Shown in pieces: positions 30,677 to 41,077 of a stretch of 64,000 nt of DNA; the stretch's first letter is position 1, and each line of letters begins with the position of its first letter. This stretch comes from Branchiostoma lanceolatum. Taxonomy: Eukaryota; Chordata; Leptocardii; Amphioxiformes; Branchiostomatidae. The position numbers were made by a program, and so were the translations under genes. The stretch is taken from NCBI RefSeq assembly GCF_035083965.1, contig NC_089724.1, forward strand, positions 2,666,001 to 2,730,000. The letters run 5' to 3'. The notes below the pieces were generated by a model, which was not told the DNA's origin, made no database searches, and saw only the letters and a list, made by a program, of their open reading frames with translations.

Positions 30677-31026
30677 GCTGAGGACTGTCTCACGGGTTTC
30701 CAGTGGTTGAGAGACAGGTGACAGCGCAGTTCAGCTTTTCACGTTGATTCGCTACTCTGACAGACAGGTTGGTGTGTTTCTATTTCTTTATCGTCTTGCT
30801 TTTCTTTTAATCTTATCGTACTTTCTTCACCTTCGCTAAGGTACTTATGTTGTCCTAGCCTCCTTTGCAGGCTGTTGGTCGCCGTCGGTGTTTATTTTTG
30901 GGCGGTGGTGTGTTTTTTTTTTTGGGGGGGGGGGGCACAGCCGTCAATTAAGATTTCTCCTGCAATAGAACCTGGCCCCGATATGTTGAGAATCGCGAAT
31001 CAGCCCCCGATAGTTTTGAATCAGAT

Positions 31027-31394
31027 CATGCTGATTTGATTATGTGGATGACATCCTCTGGAAACCCCAAAACTGAAGTTTGGCAAAAAATTTGCCTTCG
31101 TTGTGAAATTTGGTCAGGAAGTTAGACCAAATGAATAAACACAGTGTATGGTCTACCGAAAAATACATTCTAATCATTTTTTCTTGCACATTTTCTTCTT
31201 TGTCTTTGGAATTTACTTTTGCATACTACGATATAACCATCCATTTCCCTAAATATTTTTTTTGCAATTCACGGCATATATTTGCTACTTTGCAGCTGTT
31301 TTGTACCATGTACAGTTTAGTCGAAAACTTTTTTTGGGAAACGCACGAAAATTGGTGCGCGCGCGGATGTCATCCATATGATCAAATCAACATG
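31027..31394. mobile_element. MITE with TGATTTGATTATGTGGATG ends, copy 2
   Basis: Left and right (CATCCATATGATCAAATCAACA) ends are inverted repeats. Same family as 13247-13559. Its right end is 28 bp from the first exon-2 unit of big defensin 1, in intron 1. Confidence 0.65.
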
Positions 31395-31398
31395 GCAT

Positions 31399-32380
31399 TA
31401 TTTGTCAGTTATTCTTTTCAGGACAAACGATGGAGAAAAAGGCGAGGTACTGTCTGTTCTTCCTGCTACTGCTGGTTCCCTACACCGTCCTGCGGGCCGT
31501 CCCGAAAAGCGCACCTCCGAAGCCGAAGCCGGAAAACAAGCGCATACTTATACTGTACTTATCTTTGTTATAAACCCGATATTATGTCTTATTTTCAGGA
31601 CGAACGATGGAGAAAAAGACGGGGTACTGTCTGTTCTTCCTGCTACTACTGGTTCCCTACACTGTCCTGGGCGCCATCCCGAAAAGCGCACCATCCAAGC
31701 CGAAGCCGGAAAACAAGCGCATAGACTTATCTTATCATAAACTCGATATTATGTCTTGTTTTCAGGACGAACGATGGAGAAAAAGACGGGGTACTGCCTG
31801 TTCTTCCTGCTACTACTGGTGCCCTACACTGTCCTGGGCGCCATCCCGAAAAGCGCGCCGTCCAAGCCTTCGCGGGAAAACAAGCGCATAGTCTTATCTT
31901 ATTATAAACTCGACATTATGTCTTGTTTTCAGGACGAACGATGGAGAAAAAGACGGGGTACTGTCTGTTCTTCCTGCTACTACTGGTTCCCTACACCGTC
32001 CTGGGGGCCATCCCGAAAAGCGCGCCGTCCAAGCCGAAGCCGGAAAACAAGCGCATAGACTTATCTTATCATAAACTCGATATTATGTCTTGTTTTCAGG
32101 ACGAACGATGGAGAAAAAGACGGGGTACTGCCTGTTCTTCCTGCTACTACTGGTTCCCTACACTGTCCTGGGCGCCATCCCGAAAAGCGCACCATCCAAG
32201 CCGAAGCCGGAAAACAAGCGCATAGACTTATCTTATCATAAACTCGATATTATGTCTTGTTTTCAGGACGAACGATGGAGAAAAAGACGGGGTACTGTCT
32301 GTTCTTCCTGCTACTACTGGTTCCCTACACTGTCCTGGGCGCCATCCCGAAAAGCGCGCCGTCCAAGCCGAAGCGGGAGA
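31399..32380 (+). repeat. Array of acceptor plus signal-peptide exon, 6 copies, period about 167 bp
   Basis: Exon-2 starts at 31422, 31599, 31766, 31933, 32100 and 32267 (first spacing 177, then 167 each). Each unit has TTTTCAG, GACGAACG, an ATG, the complete signal peptide and KSAPSKPKPENKR. Only the last unit continues into the hydrophobic domain. The first unit is the most diverged (MEKKARYC...VLRAVP). 167 is not a multiple of three, so read-through changes frame in the next unit. Confidence 0.9.
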
Positions 32381-33148
32381 AGCGTGTGGCCTTCGCCATC
32401 CCCGTGGTGTACTGGGGCGCTACCGTCTCCCCGTCGGTGTGGGCTTGGCTGGCCGCCGCCTTCGGTGCTGCTGCCCTGGCGGAGAGGGAAATCAGCCGAG
32501 CCAGTATCCTTTACGTTGCAGACAATAAACCGATAGCTTTCTTTTGATAGGACGCATTTGAACCACGTGCACAAACTGTTTTATAGTTACAAACTGTCTT
32601 TTTCATCGCACACGTTTCTTAATAGAACGCGTACGCGTTCGAACGACATTGTTGTAGCCTTTTAGTCTACTTCCCAAGCAGAGGAGCGGTTCCGGCTGCT
32701 TTTTGACGTGGTTTTAGGTGTTTGTGTCGGGCTTTCTACTTTGATATTATTTTTGTCTCTCTAAACCACACTTCCATTAACATTAATCCGCCGGGTTACA
32801 TGAATCCGACACTTTGAAAAACAGTGCGTTTGAGAGATCTGTAGTGCAGCTCCTCCCAGGTATGCACAGCTTAGATATACATGTACAGGAGTGCATCATA
32901 CTAGGGTGTGTCGTGTTGGAGGTCTATTTGGACGTATCTTTAGTAGATTTCAGATTATCTCATCAGTGAGCTAAACAAGTACGATATGACTCTCACTGTT
33001 TACCTTGACCGCTGCACCAGACAGTGACAGCCACTCCTGCGCGAACAACCGCGGGTGGTGCCGCCGCACGTGCTTCTCCCACGAGTACATCGACGGCTAC
33101 CACTCGGATGTCTGCGGGAGCTACCGGTGCTGCCGTTCACGTATTTGA
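32275..33148 (+). CDS. Big defensin 1
   Basis: Coding exons 32275-32503 and 33021-33148 (118 residues); the donor GTATCC and acceptor CACCAG agree in phase. Order: signal peptide (residues 1 to about 22, MEKKTGYCLFFLLLLVPYTV), a short Lys/Pro propeptide ending REKR (a furin-type site), a hydrophobic big-defensin N-terminal domain of about 38 residues, then a six-cysteine domain spaced C-x6-C-x3-C-x13-C-x4-CC, the big-defensin pattern. Secreted antimicrobial peptide is the known family role. Exon 1 (to 30767) and exon 4 (34326 to about 34485, with AATAAA at 34469) are untranslated. Five upstream partial exon-2 copies offer alternative acceptors and start codons. Confidence 0.85.
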
Positions 33149-33189
33149 TAAGGTACCTCATCCTCCCGTTAACGTTAGCTCCCATAGTG

Positions 33190-33433
33190 GGCTCGGTCTC
33201 ATTTAAATGTGCACATTTTGTAATCTCCGTTACCGATTGAAATAAGACGTTCCTGGCATTAGGATATGCCACATACAAGATGTCAAACTGTAGTTTTTAT
33301 GACGACATGAAATTTTCTAGCTTTTAAAAACGGCACTTGCGTACCTTGTATGTGGCATATCTTAATGTCAGGAACGTCTTACTTTTAACGGTAACGGAGA
33401 TTACAAAATGTGTACATTTAAATGAGAACGAGC
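33190..33433. mobile_element. Foldback element in big defensin 1 intron 3
   Basis: Arms of about 90 bp: TCGGTCTCATTTAAATGTGC...GACGTTCCTGGCATTAGG pair with TTAATGTCAGGAACGTC...CATTTAAATGAGAACGAG. Confidence 0.7.
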
Positions 33434-33435
33434 GA

Positions 33436-33692
33436 GTGGCCCTGCCCTTTCAAGCCGGAAAAAATCGCTTCTGGCGACGTCGCCACCAAAACAGCTTTCA
33501 GCCAATCAGAGGATTGGCTTAAGCTCATCTAGAGCAAAAGCGCAACTTGCGGGGCGCTGGGATGCTATCAACCAATCAGGTTACGTCGTTATACATAGCT
33601 ACTTTGGGTTCAGGGCAAACATAACGGCTGTTTGTGCCAAATAACGTCGCCAGAAGCGATTTTACCGACTTGAAAGGCAGGGCCGCTATGGC
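33436..33692. mobile_element. Second inverted-repeat element, directly adjoining
   Basis: GCCCTGCCCTTTCAAGCCGG...AATCGCTTCTGGCGACGT on the left matches the reverse complement of 33640-33690. It abuts the previous foldback. Confidence 0.65.
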
Positions 33693-33756
33693 AGGTAACG
33701 TTACCGAGGGATCAACCTCCACAAACTGACCAGTCTAAGTGGGGCGTACTTTTTAG

Positions 33757-33835
33757 CCTAGTGGTTAGTGTGTTGGATTGACAAGCCGTGCGAATCCGGG
33801 ATCGGCGCGGGTTCGAATCCCGGGAGCGGCGTTTT
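33757..33835 (+). mobile_element. tRNA-like sequence
   Basis: TAGCCTAGTGGTTAGTGTG resembles an A box and GGGTTCGAATCCCGG a B box. The ends do not pair as an acceptor stem, so it is scored as a tRNA-derived fragment. Confidence 0.4.
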
Positions 33836-33954
33836 TACAGTGTGTATCAGATACCAGTATATGACTAAACTATTGTTTGTGTCGCCGATATGAAGAATTA
33901 GACATCCAGGTAATAAGATCCGCTAGATAACGGCTACTCATTGACAAACAACGT

Positions 33955-34036
33955 TAACCGGATAGATATCACTGAAGAAGAGTGACGAATGTCACTCGAA
34001 ACGTCCGGAAATAAATCTCCGAATCTATATCCAGTT
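33955..34036 (+). ncRNA. Hammerhead-like hairpin with helix I flanks
   Basis: CTGAAGA at 33972, one A, stem GAGTGAC/GTCACTC with loop GAAT, then GAAACGTC to 34005. Upstream AACCGGATAG and downstream TATCCAGTTG could pair as helix I. Confidence 0.5.
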
Positions 34037-34088
34037 GTAGAGTTTGAAATCTCTTTAACGTTAACTGGATAGATTTTCGAAACGGCCA

Positions 34089-34122
34089 GACGTTTCAGGT
34101 AGCATCTTTTACCTTTCGTCAG
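34089..34122 (-). ncRNA. Hammerhead-like hairpin on the minus strand
   Basis: On the minus strand CTGACGA, one A, stem AGGTA/TACCT, then GAAACGTC. It faces the plus-strand copy 85 bp away, with AACTGGATAG between them. Confidence 0.45.
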
Positions 34123-34325
34123 AGGTCAGTGACTGTAGCATCTACTGCCTTTCACTAACCGTCGACGAAGATTACCTTGCGTACTGTGCTATGTAAGTCG
34201 ACTCAAAAACACGTGTGCAAATCGGACCATATAGTGTGCATTTGATTGAGGGATAAATAATCAACGTATTTTTGTATTTAATTGTCTCAAGTCTCCTAAC
34301 ATCTTTTATGTTTCCTTGATTTCAG

Positions 34326-34485
34326 CCCATGGCCACGCCACTTCAGCAGATGGACCTCTGCACCCCGGTAGTCCATGGCCCTTCCTCGCTGTGATCATGA
34401 TGACACCCTAGCCACTCTTAACATCCTGGGCCTCCACTAGATTATAGATTTGTACCACAAAAGTTTACAATAAAGGTCATGGCAT
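34326..34485 (+). other. Big defensin 1 exon 4 (3' UTR)
   Basis: Follows TTGATTTCAG; contains CCACTTCAGCAGATGGACCT and AATAAA at 34469-34474. The counterpart after big defensin 2 (39476-39640) is closely similar, which supports exon status. Confidence 0.6.
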
Positions 34486-34648
34486 CTGTGCCTAGTGGCA
34501 GATAATGAAAACGCATTTGTGTCGTCTTTGTGTACACTTTGTCATAGCTGTCAGCAATATAAAAACAAGATTCATTCCCATGTTTTGTTTGCAAAACCGC
34601 TCAACTTTGACAACTACCTCAAGGCGCAGCACATCAGCTATTTATTAG

Positions 34649-34858
34649 CCTCCACCAGGCCTCCTCATGGAATGGATCGTAGAAATCGGCAGAAAAAGCA
34701 AGGACATTATATTATATAGGATGTCCTCGGAAAAAGGAATGATTAGCCAGTAGAGTCAGTCCACGGTGAAGATCACATTTCGCCCGCGAAGGAGCCTGCA
34801 AATGAAACCCTGGCAAATATTCCCCCTATAGTCGGCGTAGTTAGTCTGGTAGAGACTA
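34649..34858. mobile_element. MITE with TAGCCTCCACCAGGC ends, copy 1
   Basis: Ends TAGCCTCCACCAGG and (reverse) TAGTCTCTACCAGA. Interior TTAGCCAGTAGAGTCAGTCC is shared with the copy at 49789-49944. Confidence 0.65.
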
Positions 34859-34944
34859 GTTCTGTATACTAAGACCGTGTACAACGATAGAAATTTGATT
34901 TATGTAATCATTAATTTCGTTATCAAAAATATGATGCAAAATAT

Positions 34945-35075
34945 AAACGCATGATTTAAAAGACAGCAAAACACACAAAACGTCAAAGACTCGTTCTTTA
35001 TCTGTGAAAATCGTTAAGCGATCTGTCAAATGTTTGGTCGCTCGGAGGTCGCTCAACAGTCGCATCCTCTGGTGG
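34945..35075. repeat. Segment conserved downstream of both big defensin genes, copy 1
   Basis: AAGACAGCAAAACACACAAA, CGTCAAAGACTCGTTC, ATCGTTAAGCGATCTGTCAA and GGTCGCTCGGAGGTCGCTC match 39888-40015 almost base for base. Confidence 0.75.
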
Positions 35076-35374
35076 AAAGTACAAGCTGTGTAAGACCAGC
35101 ATAATGGATTTGATCCACTCACAGTGAATAGACGAAGGACTCCTATTCTACTTCAACTGAGTTTCAGCGGAGGAAATTGCAGTCAAGTGCCTCTCCAAAG
35201 GACACAGCACTAGGGCCGGGCCTGCTATGGATTAGACCTTTAGGTTCTAAGTAACAGCCTAAGCTACAAGGCCATCATGTCACTCTCTTTCTCCCACCAT
35301 ACTTTTTAAAGTACCAACGTGTAAAATGACTTATTCCAGACATTCGTAGGCATAAGCAAAACCCAGTGCGTCCT

Positions 35375-35440
35375 TGCGTTTATGTGTACGCGCGCGCGCG
35401 CGGTGTGTGTACGTGTGTGCGTGTGCGTGTGTGTATTCAT
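35375..35440. repeat. GC/GT simple repeat
   Basis: Alternating purine-pyrimidine (CG then TG), potentially Z-DNA forming. Confidence 0.7.
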
Positions 35441-35784
35441 TCATACCTGCCTTAGCTTCGATGGGGCTATTATTGATTTCTCAACACCTGCAAGCGCAAG
35501 CGTTATAAAGGTGGAACCAACATGACCTATAGCCTTAAGTAAGTATTTTCCCTACCACTTAGATAACAGTCAGCACTACGGATCGGAAGTCTTTGATGTA
35601 TTTTAAACCAACAGGCTCCGTGTTTTGATCGTTAATGCGATAGACTGTCCAAACATCCTGTTCATACCTAGGTAGTTACAATTAAATATGTAGTCTCTAT
35701 GTTACAGTCAGTAAAGGGGTTTTTTGATAGCATAAATACCGTTTGTTTAAACAAAACGTGTTGTAACATCGGCACGTAAGGAGG

Positions 35785-36255
35785 AAGCATTAAGTAAGGA
35801 CAAGTCTCGGTTTGGGGTTCAACGATACTGTTAATGATTGGACGGTTATCAGTTTACTTGCGCACTGTACTTTCTAACATAACACACAGATATTGTCATT
35901 GGTAGGTGCACGCACACTAATATAACAGTGTTGTAATATCTAAATAAGTCATGAGGAGCTGGGCCGTGTCTGATTTCATGTTATATAGCCCAAATACTGA
36001 ACGTAGAAACATTATTCGATCCTGCCTAAAAACGTGAATATGCAACTCTAATGACAACGTGACACTAATTTGACATCGTTTTGAAAACCAGAGGAAGCAT
36101 TCAGTAAGGACAAGTCTTGGTTTTTAATGATACTGGTAATGACTGGTATTCAGTTTGCTCGCGGATATCTTTCTAACAAAACACACAGATGTTGACATTT
36201 GTAAGTACATGCACATTTCTAACACAGTGCTATATCTGAATATGTTATACGGTCC
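35785..36255. repeat. Tandem duplication of about 310 bp
   Basis: TAAGGACAAGTCTCGGTTT...ACACACAGATATTG and TAAGGACAAGTCTTGGTTT...ACACACAGATGTTG, in the same order. No coding evidence. Confidence 0.6.
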
Positions 36256-36462
36256 TGGGCCCTGTCTGATTTCTATCGGTCGTCGTTAGTCATTAATACA
36301 AAGAAACGATGTACGATGCACAGTCCACCGGAAGTATAGTACTTGAACTTTTAAGAGATACCAAAAGAATGTGAAATGTTTTAGTACATTTTCGCTTTAA
36401 TAATACTTTACACAAACTTACAGCCAACCCCTCAGTTGCGCACATTCGACAGCAGGCTTTCA

Positions 36463-36733
36463 ACCGGTTACAGGTTGTTTCGCTACATTGTCAGTTCGCT
36501 ACAGTACAGTACTCGCTAGATGGCAAGTCGTTTCGCTACATGGCACAAAGTTCTTTCGCTACATGGTACAAGTTGTTTCGCTACATGGTTAGTTGTTTCG
36601 CTATTTCTCTAGATAGACTAGTAACATAACAAATGTAGCGAAACAACTAACAATGTAGCGAAACAACTTATGCCATGTAGCGAAACGACTGTAGCGAACT
36701 GACAATGTAGCGAAACAACCGGTTACCTTTCAA
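36463..36733. mobile_element. Foldback element with internal TTGTTTCGCTACATGG repeats
   Basis: The ends AACCGGTTACAGGTTGTTTC and their complement face each other. Each arm contains several 17-bp subrepeats GTTGTTTCGCTACATGG, so the element is both an inverted and a direct repeat. Confidence 0.75.
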
Positions 36734-36784
36734 CCACCTACACGTCCTCAACCGAAGCTAGGTGCTCATTTTCACCTGTGAGTC

Positions 36785-36885
36785 GTGTAAAGTGCCTTTC
36801 TCAAAGGCGCAATATCGGTAGCATGTCACTGGATTTGAACCCAGGACCTCTGGGTTCTGGGCCAAACACATTCCGTTACGCCGAC
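36785..36885 (-). mobile_element. SINE family B fragment, reverse orientation
   Basis: GTCGTGTAAAGTGCCTTTC and GATTTGAACCCAGGACC, as at 27480. Confidence 0.55.
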
Positions 36886-37440
36886 ACGATCGATGACACC
36901 ATTTGGCCAGCCATCAGGATAACTCAAGAATTTGTAGGGAGTTTGCTTTTGCTGACGTGCTGCTCAAAGAAAGAAATGGGGAGTTGGTTGCAGAGGAATG
37001 TCTTCATCTTTCCTGTAGTGCGATGCTGTAGCGAACCGATGTCTGTTGAAGTGGTACAACCTTTTTCAATTTATTTCTATTTTTCGAGACAGCTCAGTGC
37101 TCACAAAACCAACCACGCTCCAAAATGTTATCTAAAGATGTATAGTCTACAAAGGGCCTGCGCCAAAAGAAATTGTACATGGAAATCATCAAAATAGGCC
37201 ATTTGGAAGATCATAGATGGCTATTATTTACCTCCTCTGGTGTCATAAAACTTCATGAACTACTGGTGACCTAACAAAAGGGCTGTTTAGCAACGATATG
37301 ATATCTGTTTTTCGACCTCTCTACTGGCATGCTTCCTGAAAAACAACGACGTACGTTTGCTTAAACTATCATTTCTCAACTGCGTCATAATCTACATGTG
37401 TTTTATTTCTCACGGGTTGACCGCATACTTTAAAAGATGG

Positions 37441-37448
37441 TATAAATA
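37441..37448 (+). promoter_or_regulatory. TATA box of big defensin 2
   Basis: TATAAATA followed about 90 bp later by the donor AAAG/GTGAGG (37539/37540) of the presumed untranslated exon 1. Confidence 0.6.
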
Positions 37449-38178
37449 AACGCCGGGTTTGCAGGTCTGGATTTCAGAAACGTACAACGTACAAATACTA
37501 GACAAGAACAGATCGCAACAAGCAGAGCTACAGAGAAAGGTGAGGCATTTTATCTCAAGTTCAAGCTAGGTTTCTTTAAGTTAGGTTCTTATTCTATGAA
37601 TACCATACTTGTAGCATCTTAGATAAGTAACAGAAATCACTTTCAGTTTGTCGCAGGGAATTGGCGAATCAAACTGTGATCCTACGCAACAGAGAACAAC
37701 GGGCCGGATATTTGGCGGTCTGTACTATGGTTCACGACAACTTGTTTCAACGAACTTAACCAGAGGAACTTAACAGAAGTTTGCAACACAAGGCAGACAA
37801 TTGATTCAGAGTTCACTTGGTATCAGTTTCCTCGGGGTCTCATAAGACCGGGGCTAAAGTCGAGGGACGGGCAGGGTTTTTTTTTTGTGGGGGGGGGGGC
37901 GGCGTGAAGCTCTTCAAGGGCACTACCGCTGAGGCCGAGAGCTGGGCGTGCGCTTGAGGAGACTGGCACTTGGGGTACTTTCGCGGGTTTCGGGGTTCAT
38001 TTTTATGTATTTCCAACAGTTACCTATCTACTTGGTATCTACTTGGCATTCAGTGTTTAAACTCTTCTTTTGAAAATGCAACTATTCTAACGTGCCATCA
38101 TGTCCCGGAGAAACTACGGTGACTACAATTTTAAGTTGTTAGATTTAAATATTTGACACTCTCATGTCCGGACAGATG

Positions 38179-38956
38179 ATGGAGAAAAAGACGGGGTACT
38201 GCCTGTTCTTCTTGCTACTGCTAGTGCCCTACACCGTCCTGGGGGCCGTCCCGAAAAGCGCACCGCCGAAGCCGAAGAAGGAGGAGCGGGCGGCCTTCCT
38301 TGTACTGCCCGCCGTCTACTATGGCGCCACAGTGTCCGTTGCAGTGTGGGATTATATTCTGCTTACCTTCGCCGTTACGGCCGCCGCGGCCGCGACAATC
38401 ACCGTAGTCAGTATCCTTTGTGTTGCAGACAACCTGCTAGCTTTCATTTAATTCGGACACGTATAAGGAGACACTTAGCCCTTAAAAACTTCAAACTTAA
38501 ACTTCGATGCATTGCTCATAGAATGGCAATCGTCGAAATGTTATGCAAAATTGATATCATCATAAACAAAATCATAAATATCTTTGCTTCGACATTAAAC
38601 TCATTGCGGCAGACTATGTACAGTGCAAGTTATACAGCGTTTTTTTCAACGCATACCTTTTAATGGCAATGTTTCAGGCATCAAAACCATATTGAAGTAC
38701 ACTTGGTAAGCAATGATTGAAACGTCTTTCAACTTGCCTATTCAATACCAGTGCCAGATGGGTAATGTTGTGTGTTTCAAGCAAGATTCCACGAAATGTT
38801 GATGTCATGAATGCTACCTTGACTGCTGCACCAGACAGTGATAACCACTCCTGCAGGGGCAACAGCGGTTGGTGCCGCCCCACGTGCAATCCCGGGGAGT
38901 TTATCGACCACAACTACTCGGATGTTTGTGGGAACTACCACTGCTGCCGTTATTGA
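38179..38956 (+). CDS. Big defensin 2
   Basis: Coding exons 38179-38410 and 38835-38956 (117 residues; a second ATG three bases upstream at 38176 would add one Met). Same plan as big defensin 1: an almost identical signal peptide, short Lys/Pro linker, hydrophobic N-terminal domain of about 40 residues (rich in Ala/Thr/Val), and a six-Cys domain with the same C-x6-C-x3-C-x13-C-x4-CC spacing. The linker ends KKEER instead of REKR, so the furin-type site is missing. Donor GTATCC and phase are as in gene 1. Exon 2 is single here; there is no acceptor array. The 3' UTR exon is 39476 to about 39640, with AATAAA at 39616. Confidence 0.85.
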
Positions 38957-39475
38957 AGGTTACTAGACATCCAGTTACAGGTGTCTACGTTTTTATTCGA
39001 TCCTTTAATACGAAAAACATACAATCCTTGTGGAATTCATACGATCCAGTACTAAGGAACATGCGATCCTTACAGAATGCCTACAATCTCGTGTTATGAA
39101 TAAGATTTGCTATCCGCCCGCGCTCGTTCAGCCATTAATACGGTATGGCGAACAGCACGTCTGTAATTTATTCTGCGCACATACTTAATCAAATAGTGCC
39201 TAAACTTTTGTTGAACTTTGTGATGCGCCTACGGCGGCAACTAGATGAAACTTTGTGGTTAGACTTACCCACAGATTGAAATTAAGAATTCTCCTTTTCG
39301 TCCAGATGACTTGTCACTTGTTGCTTCCAAATCTCTTACAGCAATACTCAATGTTGTTCCACGATCACATACTGTAAGATGCACTATGCGTTTGAGTAAA
39401 AGATCAATCATTAATGAACTTTGGTATTGTCGCACGCCAGCTGAACTGACATGTTCGTTGTTTCCTTGTTTTCAG

Positions 39476-39640
39476 CCCAAGGCCACGGCACTTCAGCAGA
39501 AGAACCTCTGCACTCCGGTAGTCCATGACCCCGAAGCGCTGTGATCATGATGACACTCCAACCGCTGATTGGAAACACTCTGGGCCTCCACTAGATTACG
39601 ACAAAAGTCGTTTACAATAAAGGGTCATGGCACCTGTGCC
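39476..39640 (+). other. Big defensin 2 exon 4 (3' UTR)
   Basis: Follows TTGTTTTCAG and is closely similar to 34326-34485, including CCACTAGATTA and the AATAAAGGTCATGGC-like end. Confidence 0.6.
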
Positions 39641-39887
39641 TTGTGGCAGAAAAAGCCTCCATGTCGTCTTTGAGTCGCCCCTTTACACAGCTGGTAGCAT
39701 GAAGATTCCACGGTGAAGATTCATTCCCCCTGTTTTGTCTGACTTCCAAAGTACCGCGAACCAATCCAGGTTTAGAGGCAAGGCCCCCTTTCAACAGACT
39801 GCGATCACCCAGCGACGACGATGAAACATTGAATTAATCAAAGTGTGACCCTTGCTTTTATAATTGTAATATGATAAAAAAGCATGA

Positions 39888-40015
39888 CTTAGAAGACAGC
39901 AAAACACACAAAACGTCAAAGACTCGTTCCTTATCTGTGAAAATCGTTAAGCGATCTGTCAAATATTTGGTCGCTCGGAGGTCGCTCATTGGTCTCAGCC
40001 CCTAGTGGAAAGGAG
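39888..40015. repeat. Segment conserved downstream of both big defensin genes, copy 2
   Basis: See 34945-35075; the block lies about 250-460 bp after each gene's polyadenylation signal. Confidence 0.75.
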
Positions 40016-40184
40016 TGTAGAGTACAGCCTGATAGATTGGATTCACGAACAGTGGATAGACTAAGGAGATGCAATACATTTCATACGACAATTACGGATA
40101 TGATCGATTGAAATTAAGTTTCTGCACTTTTTGTGGCATGTTTATATATAGATTTTTATAACACAACCAACATGCACGTGCACG

Positions 40185-40345
40185 AGTGCGTGTGGCACTT
40201 GTTTAGGGTTGTGTGGCGTAACAGCAGGGTGTTCGGCTCAGAACCCAGCAGTCCCGGGTTCGAATCCCCAGACGCAACCGATGATATGTGCCCTTGGGAA
40301 ATTGGGAAATGCACTTTACACGACTTTTATCACTCCACCCAGGTG
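40185..40345 (+). mobile_element. SINE family B copy
   Basis: TGGCGTAACAGCAGGGTGTT, GGGTTCGAATCCCC, then TGTGCCCTTGGGAAAT and CACTTTACACGACTTT, as in the other copies. Confidence 0.6.
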
Positions 40346-40680
40346 TAGAAATGGGTATATTGTTCTCTGTAAGTGGCACTGTTGAAATACCTTATGAAAA
40401 ACTTGAGTGCAGTGCCACGCCGTCCTTGTCTGTCCAAAAACGACGTAAAAAACTTGTTTAGGATCAAAGTCCCCTACAAATGATCAATTCCCGACTCATT
40501 CAGACTGGTTTTCTCACCTTTTATTGTTACATGTATAATTATGGTGTGAACAAGGAAAATATTATTAAGTATCACAGCAAAAATAAACGTATCTTTGTAA
40601 GCAATACTATTCTTTCTAATCAGCATAGTCATAACCGTGTTAGCGCGTAGTAGTAGAAGCAATAATTCCATCGTACTCGT

Positions 40681-41077
40681 GCACCCCGACCAATCGATCG
40701 CATTTAAACTCAGATTCGTATCAGCCATGACCCGATAAATCGCTTTCTAACTTGCGTTAACGACTGAATCTGACAAAACTGAAAAAATGTTTTCAGATTG
40801 ACAATTTTGGCACTTGACTGGATCCGCCCGCGATTTGACGTTTAGAAAAAAAAAAGTTTCTATTACTTTTCTCTAAACGTTAAATCGCCGACGCATTCAA
40901 TCACTTCCAAAGTGCCAAAATTGTTAATCTGAAAACATCTTTTGGAAGCTGACACCTTCCACCATCTCACTGGTGAGTTTGTTTTGTCAGATTCAGTCGT
41001 TAACGCAAGTTAGAAAGCGATTTGTCGGGTCATGGCTGATACGAATCTGAGTTTCAATGCGATCGATTGGTCGGGGT
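40681..41077. mobile_element. MITE with long (about 98-bp) inverted ends, copy 1
   Basis: CACCCCGACCAATCGATCGC...GCGTTAACGACTGAATCTGA on the left is the reverse complement of the right end. An inner pair (GATTTGACGTTTAGA) adds a second hairpin. A 3'-part copy lies in an ANKS1 intron at 60085-60395. Confidence 0.8.

Noticed and set aside
33757-33835. Functional tRNA gene
   Set aside because: Good B box, but the 5' and 3' ends do not pair.
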